DNA of 64,000 nucleotides from Ananas comosus (lineage: Eukaryota > Streptophyta > Magnoliopsida > Poales > Bromeliaceae), in assembly GCF_001540865.1 (NCBI RefSeq), contig NC_033630.1:2617432-2681431 (forward strand). Reading direction: 5' to 3'. The notes under the pieces are model-generated. The model searched no databases, was not told where the DNA came from, and was given only the letters and a program-made list of their open reading frames with translations. This document shows positions 46,364-59,577 of this stretch, piece after piece (position 1 is the stretch's first letter; each line of letters opens with the position of its first letter). Made by a program: the position numbers and the translations under genes.

Positions 46364-47372
46364 ATGGAAACTGATCAGAAACCACAAGTTATTTACCGCT
46401 GCAAAAGATGTCGAAGAATTGTTGCCTCTCAAGGGAACGTAGTTTCTCATGAACAGGGTGAGGGTGAGAAGTGCTTCAAATGGAACAAAAGAGATAACTC
46501 AAAGGGAACAGATAAGAAACCTGAATGCTCGTCAATATTTGTGGAGCCCATGAAGTGGATGCAAGCCGGTAAGCAGAATTCCCATAGTTTTCATCTTTCA
46601 CTTGTAAAATAGGATTCTTAAGCAGTGCTTAAGAATGTTGTCGATTTGTCTCGAAACTAAGCCGACTGACTTCAACTTTTATTCAATTGGATTTTGGGCC
46701 AATTTTCATACAGACTTGGGCCATGCAAGACATTGTTAAGAATCACTCAGTTTCTGTTAAACTCATTAAGTAGCATAGGACTCGGACTGAATCTGATTAA
46801 TTCGTTGATTAACTATTTATAAGATTTTCCACACTGTTATTGAAGGCACCTTGTATCCTGACTTTTTGTACTTGTGGGAGTATGCCATAATAAAATTGGC
46901 CATGTAAGTAAACATAATGGGATAAAGTAAATTGTTCTACATCATGCCCTGCCAAATGTTAGAAAAGCGAATAGTAATCTTGTACTCATGAATATAATAT
47001 CACTAATATCTAGTTCTCTGCACGGTAGAATGTGTATGATGGTAATGAACTAAGCTGCCTATTTACATTAAAAAACTCGACGATAGCTCAATCGACTTGC
47101 TGAATTCATTCCAACTACTCTTGCTGTTAATTGAAGTCTACTTTTGAGTATTTAAACATTCCTTCACATGTTGTACTCTGAATTGCGACACGGCAAGCAA
47201 ACTTTGATTCTGTGCAGTGGAAGAAGGGCATGTGGAGGAGAAACTTTGGTGCTTGGGTTGCAAGGCTCGCTTGGGTTCGTTCAACTGGGCCGGCATGCAA
47301 TGCAGCTGCGGAGCGTGGGTGAACCCAGCTTTTCAGATACATAAAAGTCGGATAGACGAATCCGCTTCTTGA
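46364..47372 (+). CDS. Small zinc-binding protein like DUSP12/YVH1 C-terminal domain (119 aa)
   Basis: Coding exons 46364-46568 and 47218-47372 join at phase 1. Near the N-terminus is YRCKRCRRIVAS (Cys13, Cys16), then a SIFVEPMKWM segment. After the intron comes WCLGCKARLGSFNWAGMQCSCGAWVNPAF with Cys80, Cys83, Cys97 and Cys99. This is the zinc domain found at the C-terminus of DUSP12/YVH1 phosphatases, which act in ribosome maturation in yeast. The catalytic phosphatase domain is absent. Arabidopsis At4g18593, annotated as phosphatase-like, has the same compact form, so this is the normal plant architecture and not a truncation. Function in plants unknown to me. Confidence 0.9.
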
Positions 47373-49084
47373 AGTGGTTTTTCTTTGTTCATTTTCCCTG
47401 TGAAAACACTAGTTTGTCAAATTAGAACATTCGGCATGTCAATGTTTATGGCGGTTATGGTTTATTAGTAGACATAGTAATGCAAAATGAGAGCAAAGGT
47501 TGCATCACTGAGACTATGATAAATCTTATGAGTCTAGCTTTACGACAGCTTTTCTATTCAAGAAGCATCTGTTAGCTGAAACAAAACTCAGAAACTAGAA
47601 AATGTGTACAAACCAAGAAGGGATAGGACTTTTTTCTTTTTCTTTTTTTGGTGGGTTTTTGCTTAGCATAGGTCAAAAGCTAAGGGAATGCACCGAGACA
47701 AAACTCTTGTTTGAAGCATGCATATTATAGTCTCTTGATTTAACTTTTTGTATTTATTATCTAATAATTGACATATCATACACATCTGTTTAAGTGATTG
47801 GACTTTTCATCTGTTGCTAGATTGGGAAGTACGTTGCCGAATAGCTACCGAGCTTCTTTTTGACGGAAAATGCTGTTCCTTGATTCCTTGTGAAGCTATA
47901 CTAGCCCTGCAAATATAATAATGTGATTTGTGAGAGGGGTTAAAAAAAAAAAAAGAGAAAAAAAGGAAATTCGTATATGGCCTAGGTTGATTTGGTGAAA
48001 AGGTTCTTGTAATTTTTCGTGTGTTATTTGGATCACGGAGTACTATTGGTGGGAAAAGCCTACTAATTTAACATTTGGTGTTCACATTCTATTTGAAAAG
48101 TATGTAGCAAAAATTAATAGGTATATATGTCACTAAAAATGTTGCAATGGAATGCCAAGTGTTGCTAAATAACTTGAAATACAGGTTTTTGTGTTTTAAC
48201 ATCAAATAACATAAAATTAAACTACTAAGGTTAAATAAATTATTGCGGCCGTATACGATAACATTCGAAAAAGATATAATAATAATAATTGTTGCAGCAG
48301 CAGCAACGATAGATAGGAGTAGTTGTAAATAATATATGATAACGATGAAAAAGCTTGTATATTTGGGTCACCACATTTTGTTTTTGACTGTATTAACTAT
48401 TCTCATTTTGGTACGACAATTGGAATCAACGTACTCGGAAATTACCATGTTGAACTGAGTCAATGATACAAACAAGTCCAAGGTTAATAATAATAATATA
48501 ATACAAGGCCAGGATGGAAAAGTGGCAATTTGATTGGCTATAAATAAACAGTTTGATGTGAAAGATTTATTCGCAGGGGGGATGCTGTAACAGTTACCAA
48601 AGCAGCAATAATTAATAAGCCTCATTATTGGGTAACATTTAATGTGGAGTTACTGATGTGACTTTTAGCTAATTTAGTAATTACCTTCTTTTCACAATTA
48701 TGTTAGCATGAAAAAAATAAATCAATAAAATAACCACTCAGATTAATAAAAGAGTCGCTTCCCTAATAAATTTGTAAAATAGTATTTCTTTTCCCAGAAA
48801 TAAGAGTTTAAAGTTGAGATTGTTGACTTAAATGGGTCAGCATTCTACCATGTGGCAGAAGGTTATGTTGGGCCAAGTCATGTTCAAAAGGACGTGAGAC
48901 TGAGTGGGTTGAGTCATATTCAAAGTGGCGTGAGGCTGGTTGGGCCAAGTCACAATCAAGATCCTTGAGCGCTGTATCTATACGCTTTAAGTGAATTGGT
49001 TGCGTATTTCTAACAGTTCGAGATTTTGGAATTAATGGTTAGCACCAACGATCCGACAGAGATCTCAAATATATTTATTTTTGA
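47373..49084. other. Intergenic DNA, 1.7 kb
   Basis: Contains a gttgggccaagtcat-type segment repeated near 48868 and 48939. No gene recognised. Confidence 0.55.
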
Positions 49085-49145
49085 AAAAAAGGTAGCACGC
49101 TATCTGATTCATTCATTATGTAAATAAATTTAATTACATAAGGTG
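49085..49145 (-). mobile_element. LINE 3' end fragment
   Basis: On minus it ends gaatcagatagcgtgctacc, ttttttc and an A run, the tail of the LINE/SINE set. Only about 60 bases are recognisable. Confidence 0.6.
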
Positions 49146-49289
49146 AGACCGTTAGAGCTTCAGAAGGCGATGGAACAAAAGAAAGAAAAACTAGAAAAAA
49201 AAAAGGAAGAACTTAAAAAAGCTGAAAAGAGCATAAAGTTTACCAAAAAAACGACCTCACCCAACTCTACAAAAATCAGCCCGCTCCTT

Positions 49290-49376
49290 CCACTGCTTCA
49301 CCAGTATTCTAATACGATAAGATCTCAAATATTAATCATTAAATTTTTAGTGAACTGCACTAGACATGGTCGATGA
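49290..49376 (-). mobile_element. Decayed SINE head
   Basis: On minus: tcatcgaccatgtctagtgc, then a body resembling other old copies (aaaaatttaatgattaatat). No tail. Confidence 0.4.
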
Positions 49377-49457
49377 ATAATGATATTATTAATTATTATA
49401 TGTTCATATTATTAGTGTGAAAAATCAATTATGAGATAGAAATATACAAATAGTTTC

Positions 49458-49506
<49 letters not shown>
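49458..49506. repeat. (AG)n microsatellite
   Basis: Pure AG run of nearly 50 bases. Confidence 0.95.
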
Positions 49507-49512
<6 letters not shown>

Positions 49513-49888
49513 TTTGTGCATTGTTTGTGTGAAATGAAAACAGGGATGTGGTAGTGGTCATGTCAAGAGAAGCTACAATAGAGGGCAAAAAAGGCCTACA
49601 CATTCCAGTTCATAGAATAAGGCCAACCACATGAACACAAACTACACCATCCCATGTGGAGCACGTGTCAGGTCTCCCCACCGCACGTGCCCACCTTCCC
49701 TCCATTTATGCACCTTTCAAACAACACTCCCCAGATCTGAGCCTCACCCATGCATGCTCTGTTCTGGAGAAAAAGTTGAACCAAAAGCTTTTTTGGGTTC
49801 TGGGTATTCCATGTTTGTCTCAAATACCTTTTTTTTCTTTTTTCTTTTTTTTGGGTACGTTGAGTTTATTATAATACAAATGGCCCAC

Positions 49889-49891
<3 letters not shown>

Positions 49892-49964
<73 letters not shown>
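49892..49964. repeat. (AT)n microsatellite
   Basis: AT dinucleotide run with two small interruptions. Confidence 0.94.
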
Positions 49965-49966
<2 letters not shown>

Positions 49967-50556
49967 AAATATACGTGCAAATGCCGTAAATAATATTAGA
50001 AAAAGTTATAATTTTTTTAAATTATTTTTTATATTTAGGCCATATTTTATATGATTGCCAAATATGTATCTAAAAAATTAAAATAATAAATCACGGTTAT
50101 TAAAAAGATATACTTTTAATGATAAATAATTAATAATAATCTATAATGCAAAAATTACTTTGAAATTAAATAGAAAAATAAAATCTGTTGGAAATAATTT
50201 TTAAAAATTAAATAGAAAATAAAATCCGTTATCTAAAAAAGAAAATATATTTTGAAATTAAATAGATAATATCTAAAAAAGATATTTTAAATAAAAATAA
50301 GAAATATCTTTATAGGATTTTCACACCCCGTCAATCTGTTATAGAAAACTTACTTTGAAATTAAATAGAAAAATTTATATTTAGAATTTTACATAAGTAA
50401 TCTGTTATATGGAATTTACGTATTCATTGCTGTTTCTATTTCTATTTTTATTCTTATATTTAAAATTTTTCGTACGAAAAAGAAAAAAAATGGGCGCTAA
50501 TTTTTCCGGCCAAAAAACTAGTCTCTCGACAGACAAAATTTGAATATACGTGTTCT
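49965..50556. other. AT-rich DNA between AT microsatellites
   Basis: A tactttgaaattaaatagaa phrase recurs three times (near 50157, 50251 and 50349), pointing to local duplication. No gene. Confidence 0.6.
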
Positions 50557-50571
50557 ATATATATAATATAT

Positions 50572-50636
<65 letters not shown>
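50557..50636. repeat. (AT)n microsatellite
   Basis: AT dinucleotide run. Confidence 0.94.
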
Positions 50637-53600
50637 CACAACCAATAATTGTGAGAAGGAGAAAGTTTTTAATATAAAATTGGATTATTATACAATATGA
50701 GATAAATGATGATCGTCATATCATAATAATTAAAGAACTACAGAGAATTTTGAAGGATTTTATTTCACAAATCAAGGCGACTTTAATATGGGCATATAAA
50801 CGCACGGCTTAAGAACCGTAGTTTGACTTAGCACTGGTATACTATAATTTTTTTGACCAATAAAAATTAACAAATTGCGAGATTAAGATCCAAATGCTTT
50901 CAAATTCAGAAACCGTACAATATGCAAATCAAAGTCTATAGACCAAATTGAATCTTTGTTTAATAGTTTTGCGACTAGTGCACTTTACTTATTAATAATT
51001 AATACTTCATTACATTCTAAAATTAAACAAGATAATAGAATCATTGCACCTTAGTACTACTTAAGGGACATGGATAAGACATCTCATTGAATGACTATTC
51101 TTTCCTTTTTTTGTTTTTTTTTTTTTTTGAGATGTCTAATCAAAGATGAAACACTTTGCACTTACCCTGTTCATAAATAGTTCTCCACCGAAGTTAATTA
51201 ATAGCAAAGAAAATTGGCTTCGCCAAAGAAGTGGAACAACCTGTCCAGTCGAAATTCAAGCAACCCAAACTGCAGGATAAACTGTTACGATAGATAAACG
51301 CACAAGCGAAAATAAAAATAACGAACACAAAATAGATAAATCATAAGCAGAAATAAAAAAATAACATATAGATTTACGTAAAAAAATTTTTACAGAAAAA
51401 AATTACGGGCGAAAGAGAAGAGAACTTCACTATCGAAAAGAGAATGCAATGTTTAAAATACAACCAACCACGATCTGTTGCCGCTACCGCAAAAATTTTA
51501 AAAAAAAACTCCTAACGGATTTCGGATCCGATCCGATATACGAGCTCGGGCCTATCGGCCCCAACCCTTCACTACCCACCACAAACATGTATTTTTTCTC
51601 CGCAAACTTATTTTCAAATTGTCACACCGCGAAACTGTCGATGAGTCGAAAGTTCCAAACTGAAGTCGAATTTTATTAAAGATTCAGTGAATGATTTTCA
51701 ATACTAAAATTTGGAAAAAAATAATAATTTTTAAAGAGGAGGATTATAATCTCTTCTCAACGAGGCTTCGTATGGAGCTTCTCACCAAAGTATTTTTCTA
51801 AGTGCACAAACTTACAAAACATAGTCCCACATTTAATGGAATCTTTATCTAAAACTTTTGTCACCTGCAAAAGTTATATGTACGTGCAATTGAGAAGCCC
51901 CACTTTGAGGCTTCCATCTTATCCTACAAAGTTTTTTTTTTCATTTTTTTTAAAAAAAAATGCTAGCCAATTATTTGTTAAATTTATTTATTTTTAAACT
52001 CAGTTAATTAAAATGTGAAGCAACTGCACTTCTACCTTGAAATCTCGAATACTAATCACTAAATTTTTAGCTAACGACGCTAGATGTGGTCAATTATCCA
52101 GTAAAAAATTTTGAAGTTATTCTCACTCTGAGAATAATGTTATTCCAGCTCAGCAGAAACCGACACCAATTATTCATCGAGAGCTCAAAATGAGGAATTG
52201 TTGGAAAAACAAAACTATGGAGCTTAGACGCAGCACTACTATTAAGTTTGGACAAGTAGATTTTCCTTTCTCTCATTGGCTTTTTGAAACCCCAACATGC
52301 ATGTGGTTCCAGTGTGGCACAGTCGTGCTCTACATAACTTGTGTGTTTGTTTATTTTCTTTTTTAAATTCTCCTTTTAATCTTATTAGGTTCATATATAT
52401 ATTTATTGGCCAATGTTTATATATATATAGAAAGATGTTTGTGTACGAATATTCTCAATTAATTTATGAACGTGTAAAATCACCTTGAGCATTTTTGCTG
52501 CACATTAGAATCTGCAATGAACAGGAGAAGATTAATTTTGAGTCGATTGCTAAGAGATTGATCTTTTGGATGACATATTATCAAAGTTGGCCCGAACTCT
52601 TTTCGTTCCAATAAACACAGAGTTCAATTTTTGCATCGTTTATTAAGACATTTTCAATCAGCAGTGCAGGTATTTTTATTATATTGATCTTTTGGGAACC
52701 GAAATGTACAATTTATTCGGTTTGAATCGGTCAACGACACTTAATTTGACTTAAAAAATTGAATGCGTCATTTGTCTTTACATGTTTAGTTAATTAATAT
52801 GCTTTACGCAATTATTGCAACTATAAATTCTTTAAAATAAATTATTAGTTTAAGGTTTGAAGTCAGAATGCCGTTGACTCACTCGAATCAAATAAATTAA
52901 ACATTTGGATAGTAAAATTAAAATTCCGAAGGGTTGGATAATCAACTAAGAATGATCAATAGTTCAGATAAGTCCTATACATTTTTACCTCATTTTAATA
53001 GCTTTAAATGGCAACTTTTAAGTCTATTTAGTTTACACCATTAAAAATAGGTGTTCTTGTTTTCTGCTTCAAAATGTTAGCAAACTATACAATAAATCGT
53101 ATAATACAAAGTTTCTTTCTTCCTCTCAATTGTTCATTGCCTTTGAGAAAAGTTCTTATGCTTGGAGTTTTGAATAGTTTAGGGTTTGCTTAATTGTATT
53201 ATATATAGCATACAAATGAAGGACAACCTACAAATTAAAAACATACAAACATATATGTTAAATGATTATTTTGTAAACTAAAAAATTTTAAAATAAGAGT
53301 TAACAGTAGTATGATTAATTTCGCTAGCTCTATCTACTCATCATTTTAAACCTTAATTAATTATTTATTTCATGATCATTACTAATAAAAATAAAATTAG
53401 TGAAGGGTTGATTTAAATGTTAGATTGTTAAAGTAATGTAAAATTAATAATCTTTTTTTCTAAAAATTTATGCCGTTAAAGAATGATGTTTATGCTAGAT
53501 TCAACTCTCATGCCTTGGAAACAACTAATTTTCTTCAACTAACGATACTCCAAAAGTTTAGACTATAGAGAATGATGTTTTTTATTATATTTCAACATGA

Positions 53601-54415
53601 TGATGATACATATAAAAGGGCAAATTTTTCAGGAGAAATGGTAAGTTTAATTGCAACAAAAAGGGTTTGTAGCATTACAATCCTTAACCCTTGGACTGTA
53701 ATCCTGTTCTAAAGGTAAAAACTTATTAGAGCTTACTTAAACATGGACCATTTTGAATCTACTATTCGATTTTGCAAAATTTTGATTTTACCATCCAACA
53801 ATTCAATTTGTTCGATTTGAGTAAGTCAACAGTATTTTAACTTCAAAATTTATACTAATTTTTTGTTTTGATAAATTTATAGTTACGAAAATTGCATAAA
53901 GTATACTAAACGAACCTGTAAAAATAAACGACGCATTTAAATTTTTAAGTCAAAGTACAGCTGATTGACTCAAATCAAATAAATTGAAACGTTGGATAGT
54001 AAATCAAAATTTTAAACGATTGAATAGCCGATTCAAAATAATTTATAATTTAGATAAGTTCTGTACGTTTAATAAAAAACCGGTAAAACTAGTAAAGATG
54101 TATGAATTCTTGGATTAAAGGATTGTAAGATTACAACTAGTTTCAGAACTAGCAATGCTCAGTTTTCAGCATTGCTGCAGGCTCTCCCACAAGATCTGAA
54201 TCCCATCTTGCGCTGCTGTCAGAACTGCAGGAAAAAATAAAAGTTTTTCAGCGAAGTATGACGTCGCATGACGGCAACACACTTCCATAAGAGGGAAATA
54301 CTCTAGAGAATAAAGCTGAGGTGACGTACAGAGCATTATAATATACTAAAAATTATTGAGTAATGTACTCGGATAATCCCTGTAGTATCCCAATATTAAT
54401 GAGAATTAGATTACT
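50637..54415. other. Gene-poor AT-rich region, 3.8 kb
   Basis: No coding family is recognised on either strand. Two related stretches (about 52700-52990 and 53790-54060, both with gaatcggtcaac- or gagtaagtcaacag-like phrases) appear to be copies of one unknown repeat. A decayed SINE lies at 51985-52095. Confidence 0.5.
51985..52095 (-). mobile_element. Decayed SINE
   Basis: On minus the order is gaccacatctagcgtcgttag, aaaaatttagtgattagtat, a decayed B box and a cttcacattt body. Tail missing. Confidence 0.45.
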
Positions 54416-54605
54416 AAACTATTAATAATACTAAGCATTTGATGCTATTAAATTTTCAATCATTAGATGAAAAAATGTGCGGTTAGCATAATAATAATTT
54501 TCTAAAATTGAGCGGATGGTTGATCGAATAATATAATCTAACGGATGAAAACTCAATAGCACCAAGCACTTGATACTATCGATAGTATAAAAGCCGGACT
54601 CATAT
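54416..54605. mobile_element. Microsatellite-anchored MITE family member
   Basis: The left end has actattaataatactaagc and the right end has aagcacttgatactatcgat. The core has the family's cattagatgaaaaaatgtgc and gcggatggttgatcgaataa phrases. Confidence 0.72.
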
Positions 54606-56240
54606 TATAAGCTGGTTCTTGTAATTGTTCTTTAAATATTTGGTTTTTGGAATTAAAATTTTAGTGAAATTTTATTTGGGCCATTAAACTTTAGCTTGTT
54701 TCAATTAAAACAACACGAGACGTTATTTGTTATTACATAAATGACCATTTAACTATTTTACATACAGTAAAATATGTAGCATTTTCCTAAAAATATTTGC
54801 AATGTTTGTTTAGTTAATTTAATCTAAGAGTGCCAGTGGATTGCATTAATTTAATTGCTAAAACCATCACAAGATTATGAAAATCCACTTGTTTAAGATT
54901 TTCTCCCTCAACTTGGTCACACTGAATTAATCATGTATTGACCAATTTGGTAAAGCAAGTGCTATCATATAAAGTCTCATATCCTGCTTTAACATGTGCT
55001 TTTTAGGGTTTATTCTTTCACATAAAGGAGCTAACTAATAGTACTCTTTGTCATCATTTTGCTCTTGGACAATAGTACACAGTATTATTTCTTTGTAATC
55101 CATTTGTGAGCCATACAGTGATTAGTGTTAGGATGGTCCATGGGTTTGTTAACAAATTGGGACATTAATAATTGTATTAAAGCTCATTGCCAACCACAGC
55201 CACAGAATTAAAGTGCTAGCTTAGTGCTATTGGAATCTGGTAAATAAATTAAGGTTAATTAGATCACAAGAATAAGGTCATGATCGAAATAGGGGTTCAT
55301 CCATGTGATATGCAGCTCCACTACAATGATGATCGATCCTCCTCTAAGGATTTTTTTTTTTTTCTTTTTGTTCTCCAATAGTAATGCTGTAGCTAACTCA
55401 AAATACACTAAACTTTCTATTTTTCCAATTCGAATTCTGAACTAATCGAGTATGCTGCGCATGCAAGCCTGCAAGCCGGCCCCGCAGACCAAATAGGTTT
55501 TTATTTTTTATTGATCTTCTACACAACACATTTAAAATTTGACTCATCAACTGCACTGAGGATTAGTATATCCGGCATTAATTACCTTTCAAATATTAAG
55601 CTGTATCAATGCTCAGATATCTCGAAAAAGAATATTCTATTTACAATGCTCTGAGATTTAATAGGATATCAATTAATGTAAATTTACCTGCTCATAAATG
55701 TTTAAAGAGGTAGAAAAGGGACAAAAATTTACTGAAGATATTTGGAGAGCCATTTTATTATAAGAGAAATAACTATGTTGTGGTTCAGAGATATGACTAG
55801 TTGATTGTATCTTTTTGTATCTTGTACTGAGGATCTTTCTTTTACTAGGATTCATTACTCCTGACATTATATCTAATAAAGTATTATTGTACATGAGTAC
55901 ATTAAGGATCACATAATTTGGTAATAAATATTGATAATTAATTTGCTATGGATTTAATAAGCACTTATTACCTGGATAAGGAGATCAACTCTTTTATGAG
56001 AAGTAATTAAATGTGTCGAGCACTGTACATCTTCTCATAAGTTCTCCATGAATCAGTACTCCAAGATCCTAGTTAACTAATGTATACTTATATGTGCATA
56101 CATCACTAGCTAGTTCCATTAAGGTAAGACATTTTTTACATAAGAGAAAGAGCGTGGGTTCGATCGCGCGTGATATTTACTCAAGCAATCACAACCATCC
56201 GTAATCATAAACTGCAATTTGTTATGATTACAGAATTATG
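54606..56240. other. Intergenic DNA, 1.6 kb
   Basis: Nothing recognised on either strand. Confidence 0.5.
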
Positions 56241-56400
56241 CCGTGACTTCTAACTCTGATACCATTTATGATATCCAGTCGTTCTTAAAAAGATGTGACC
56301 AATTCACTTAAAATATACTGTGCGTAACTCTGATACCACTTATGATATCCATTCACTGTTAGAAAGATACGACCAATTCACTTAAAATGTATTGACACTG
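56241..56400. repeat. Two diverged tandem copies of about 85 bp
   Basis: Both contain aactctgataccatttatga or its variant, then agatgtgaccaattcactta or its variant. The ctctgatacca phrase resembles the end of some copia-type elements, but no LTR borders are found. Confidence 0.7.
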
Positions 56401-56873
56401 TGCCTATCATGAGTTTCGATTGCGATTCGACTCAGTCCAACCCTTCGTTATTTCAAACATGATATCGATCCAAACTAGCTTCCCGATATTTTGAACGTGA
56501 ATCGGTCTAACCTGACCTGCCGCTACAGTTTCTCCGAGACTCATGTGGGCGTTCCCTTGAGATGGAATCAATTAATTTGCCAACAAAGCGATGCGACTAA
56601 CGAAAGTGTTATGCATGCGCGCCTCCGCTGGCCCCCGCACCTAATACTCGGCAGGCCACAACGAGTCGGCGCCGACTTCCCCTCCGCGGGCCCATCTGGC
56701 ACTAAAATCTATCTAATGTCGTTGAATTTTTCGGTACGATCGCATAAATTATGTCCGAACAAAATCGTTAATTGAGACCTACCGTATTTTTTCCGGCAAT
56801 TTCAAAAATAGGCTTAATGCAGTCTTACTTAGTACTATAGTAGCCCCACTAAAATTAAGAAAAAAACTTGCTC

Positions 56874-56875
<2 letters not shown>
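56401..56875. other. GC-richer island without recognised gene
   Basis: About 56490-56740 is unusually GC-rich for this region and has a 94-codon frame with no family motif. It could be an eroded retroelement segment. Confidence 0.4.

Positions 56876-56923
<48 letters not shown>
56876..56923. repeat. (AG)n microsatellite
   Basis: Pure AG run of about 48 bases. Confidence 0.95.
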
Positions 56924-56924
<1 letters not shown>

Positions 56925-57146
56925 GTCCCTCCACCCGCACGGTCGACCGGGTAAGTCCCTTGGGATCCGGGAGGTCGACACGTGTTGCCGCGGATTTGGT
57001 CTAAAACGGTAAGTAAGATTATATTATTATATTATAATTTATTTATTTGCTTAAAATTTCGAAGTATTTTTTTTTTTTTTTAACCGTATTATTTCTTTTT
57101 ACTTTAATAGAAAGAGAGAAGAGAGATAGAGAGATAGAGAGAGAGC

Positions 57147-57284
57147 NNNNNNNNNNNNNNNNNNNNNNNNNNNNNNNNNNNNNNNNNNNNNNNNNNNNNN
57201 NNNNNNNNNNNNNNNNNNNNNNNNNNNNNNNNNNNNNNNNNNNNNNNNNNNNNNNNNNNNNNNNNNNNNNNNNNNNNNNNNNNN
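57147..57284. other. Assembly gap (138 N)
   Basis: The gap is bordered by an AG-rich tract on the left and a poly-T on the right, sequences that commonly break assemblies. Confidence 0.99.
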
Positions 57285-57454
57285 TGTTTTTTTTTTTTTT
57301 TTTTCTTCTAAATTATCAAAAATTTTCTTATAAATATTTAATTATTTATTTTTTTATTTTTTAAAAATTTATATTTAGCACCCTCAATATTATATTTAGC
57401 ACCCTCACTATTAGGGCTCTTCACTACTCCGTCAATTTTTATGATTTATAGGGT

Positions 57455-57757
57455 AAACTTCAAATACCATTTATGTGGTTTCACACTTTCTTATTTTATT
57501 ATCCTGTGATTTAAAGTGTATCAATTTAGTACCTTATGGTTTCATTTTTGTCTTTTTGTCAGCTCCTCTGTTAACATTTCATTAAATTATATACAAAAAA
57601 CTTCAGATACCACATCTAAGTTTATCGAATATTTACTTTAATATCTTTTAGTTTTAACTTTGTCATTAATTTAACTAAAAAAAAAATAGACGAAAAGAGA
57701 AAAATGAAACCTAACGTACTAAATTGATACACTTTAAACCACAACGTACTAAAGCAG
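57455..57757. mobile_element. Foldback MITE, second copy of the 7149 family
   Basis: Starts aaacttcaaataccattta and includes gtgatttaaagtgtatcaat. The right arm tgatacactttaaaccacaa is truncated before the terminal part. Confidence 0.75.
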
Positions 57758-58859
57758 GGACGGAGCTATGTTGGGGCTGAGGGGGGCCATGGTCCTCCCC
57801 ATATTTTCATAATTCGCATAATAGTTCTTTTTATATAAAAAATTTTAAAAATATTTTTTATTTAATTTTAAAAGTATGATGAGTAACTTGTATTTTTTAA
57901 AAAATTGGTGCTAATATAATGCTCTCTCAACTCTGAGTTTATTTATTTATTTTTTATTTAGTACTTTCATAACTTTTAAAATTAAATAAAAAATATTTTT
58001 ATTTATTTCTTTAATTAATTTTAGATAATGCTACTAAAAATTTTAACATTTTTTTTAAAAAAGGGAGAGAGAATATATGTTAGACAGAGAAAGTATAATT
58101 AAAGAAATAGAAAGAGAAATAGAGTTGAGATAGAGGGAGTGAGAGAATTGAGATTTTAGGAAAAATGAGGTTAGAGTGTAAAAAAAAATAATACCAACTA
58201 GCCGGCGGATAGGAAGAAAGAAAGAGATTAGATATATTATGATTATCCCAATCCATTAATATGAGGATACCTCCAGCCTCCCTCAAGGGAATGAAATTAA
58301 TACTTTGGGATAAATCTCATTCCTAAGTAAATCTAATATTACCAACTAGATTACTTAGTGCGTTTAGCCAAACACTGTCATATTTTGTTATTTCTATTGA
58401 ATTACTAAAAATCTTAAAAAGATAATGCGAACCAAACGCACCTAAAGGTTATATTAAAGTTAATAGTTCTATCAACTAATAGTCATTTATTGTCACAATT
58501 ATATTTAGTAAAAATTAATAAATTAAATCATTCACTGAATTACTATTAGATTTAGTAAATTTCAAAGTTATTTGAGTGAAATAATATAAATAAAATAATT
58601 AGAAGTTAAGTAAGTATAAATAAAAAAGGGGTAATGCTTTTTTACACTAATTATTTAGTTAATATATTTTTCCATTAAAAATTTGACAAGGCAAATTTTG
58701 TCTATTTGCTAAAATTTGATTTATATGTATTTTGGCCTCCTTATAATCGAGTGCTAGTTTCGTCTCTATACGTACGCACACAGTGGCATGCATTCCTCTT
58801 TGAAACAAGCATAACACAATAGATGCATGGGAGGGCTTATAAATATATAAAAAAATAAT
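57758..58859. other. Intergenic DNA
   Basis: A gggacggagctatgttggggc segment at about 57765 starts an unidentified repeat-like stretch. No gene recognised. Confidence 0.45.
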
Positions 58860-59050
58860 GAGAATACTAACTAAGTTGATGGGCCATGCATGCATGTGGA
58901 GGGACGACAAATTGCCAATGAGACGTGCATATATAGATCTCCTTCCCATCGAAGAATTTATGAGGACTTTTCCAGCTGAAGCATCCCTCCGTAGCATGAT
59001 GCATGTGGCGCTCCCCATCATGTACATGGGGGCATGCAAAGGGGATCGAT
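58860..59050. other. GC-richer island with imperfect hairpin potential
   Basis: A TATA-like cttataaatatat at 58828-58840 precedes an island in which ccatgcatgcatgtggaggg can pair, with bulges, with ccctccgtagcatgatgcat downstream. Open frames exist on both strands without family motifs. It could be a small-RNA precursor or chance. Confidence 0.25.
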
Positions 59051-59270
59051 AATTAAGACTTCCCTAGTCAGAGATGGATGGTTAGTTTCGGCGAAGAGCT
59101 CTACCTCTCTCTCATGACACTCTCAGAAAATGAGTTAACTACAAGTGGTAAATAGTAAAGAGAAAATACGAAGTCTGCAATCAAAAAGGAGTTGTAATCT
59201 TTACAATACTCTCGTTCAAGTGTTTTAGAATTTGTAACTAACATCTTTTTTATCTTTTGTGCGTGTGTGT

Positions 59271-59295
59271 NNNNNNNNNNNNNNNNNNNNNNNNN
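59271..59295. other. Assembly gap (25 N)
   Basis: Follows a GT-rich run (gcgtgtgtgt). Confidence 0.99.
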
Positions 59296-59577
59296 TAATG
59301 GATTGAGTCCTAAAGTGATGCAATTTCTATTGAAAGAGACCAGCAATATGCTGTTGTAAGCTAGCTTAAATCAAATTCAAACCCTTCATTATCACAACGA
59401 ACTTTAGAATGAGAACTTTATTTAAATCTCTCATAAAGTATATCGAAGTGCGATACAGAGCGAACAAGATATCTGCTTTACTGATGACTTATTTAGGAGA
59501 CTAAATATAGTATATAGGCACATAACCTTATACTATTTCACTTGATTTATTTTATTTTTTTAAAAAAAATTATGTGA

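Noticed and set aside
47218..47250. miR528-like phrase ggaagaagggcatgtggagg
   Set aside because: It lies in the coding exon of the zinc-domain protein and is explained by the conserved residues EEGHVEE.
56491..56775. A 94-codon frame in a GC-richer stretch
   Set aside because: No motif, no plausible splice partners and no start context that stands out.
57047..57364. A 105-codon frame
   Set aside because: It crosses a gap of 138 N and low-complexity tracts.
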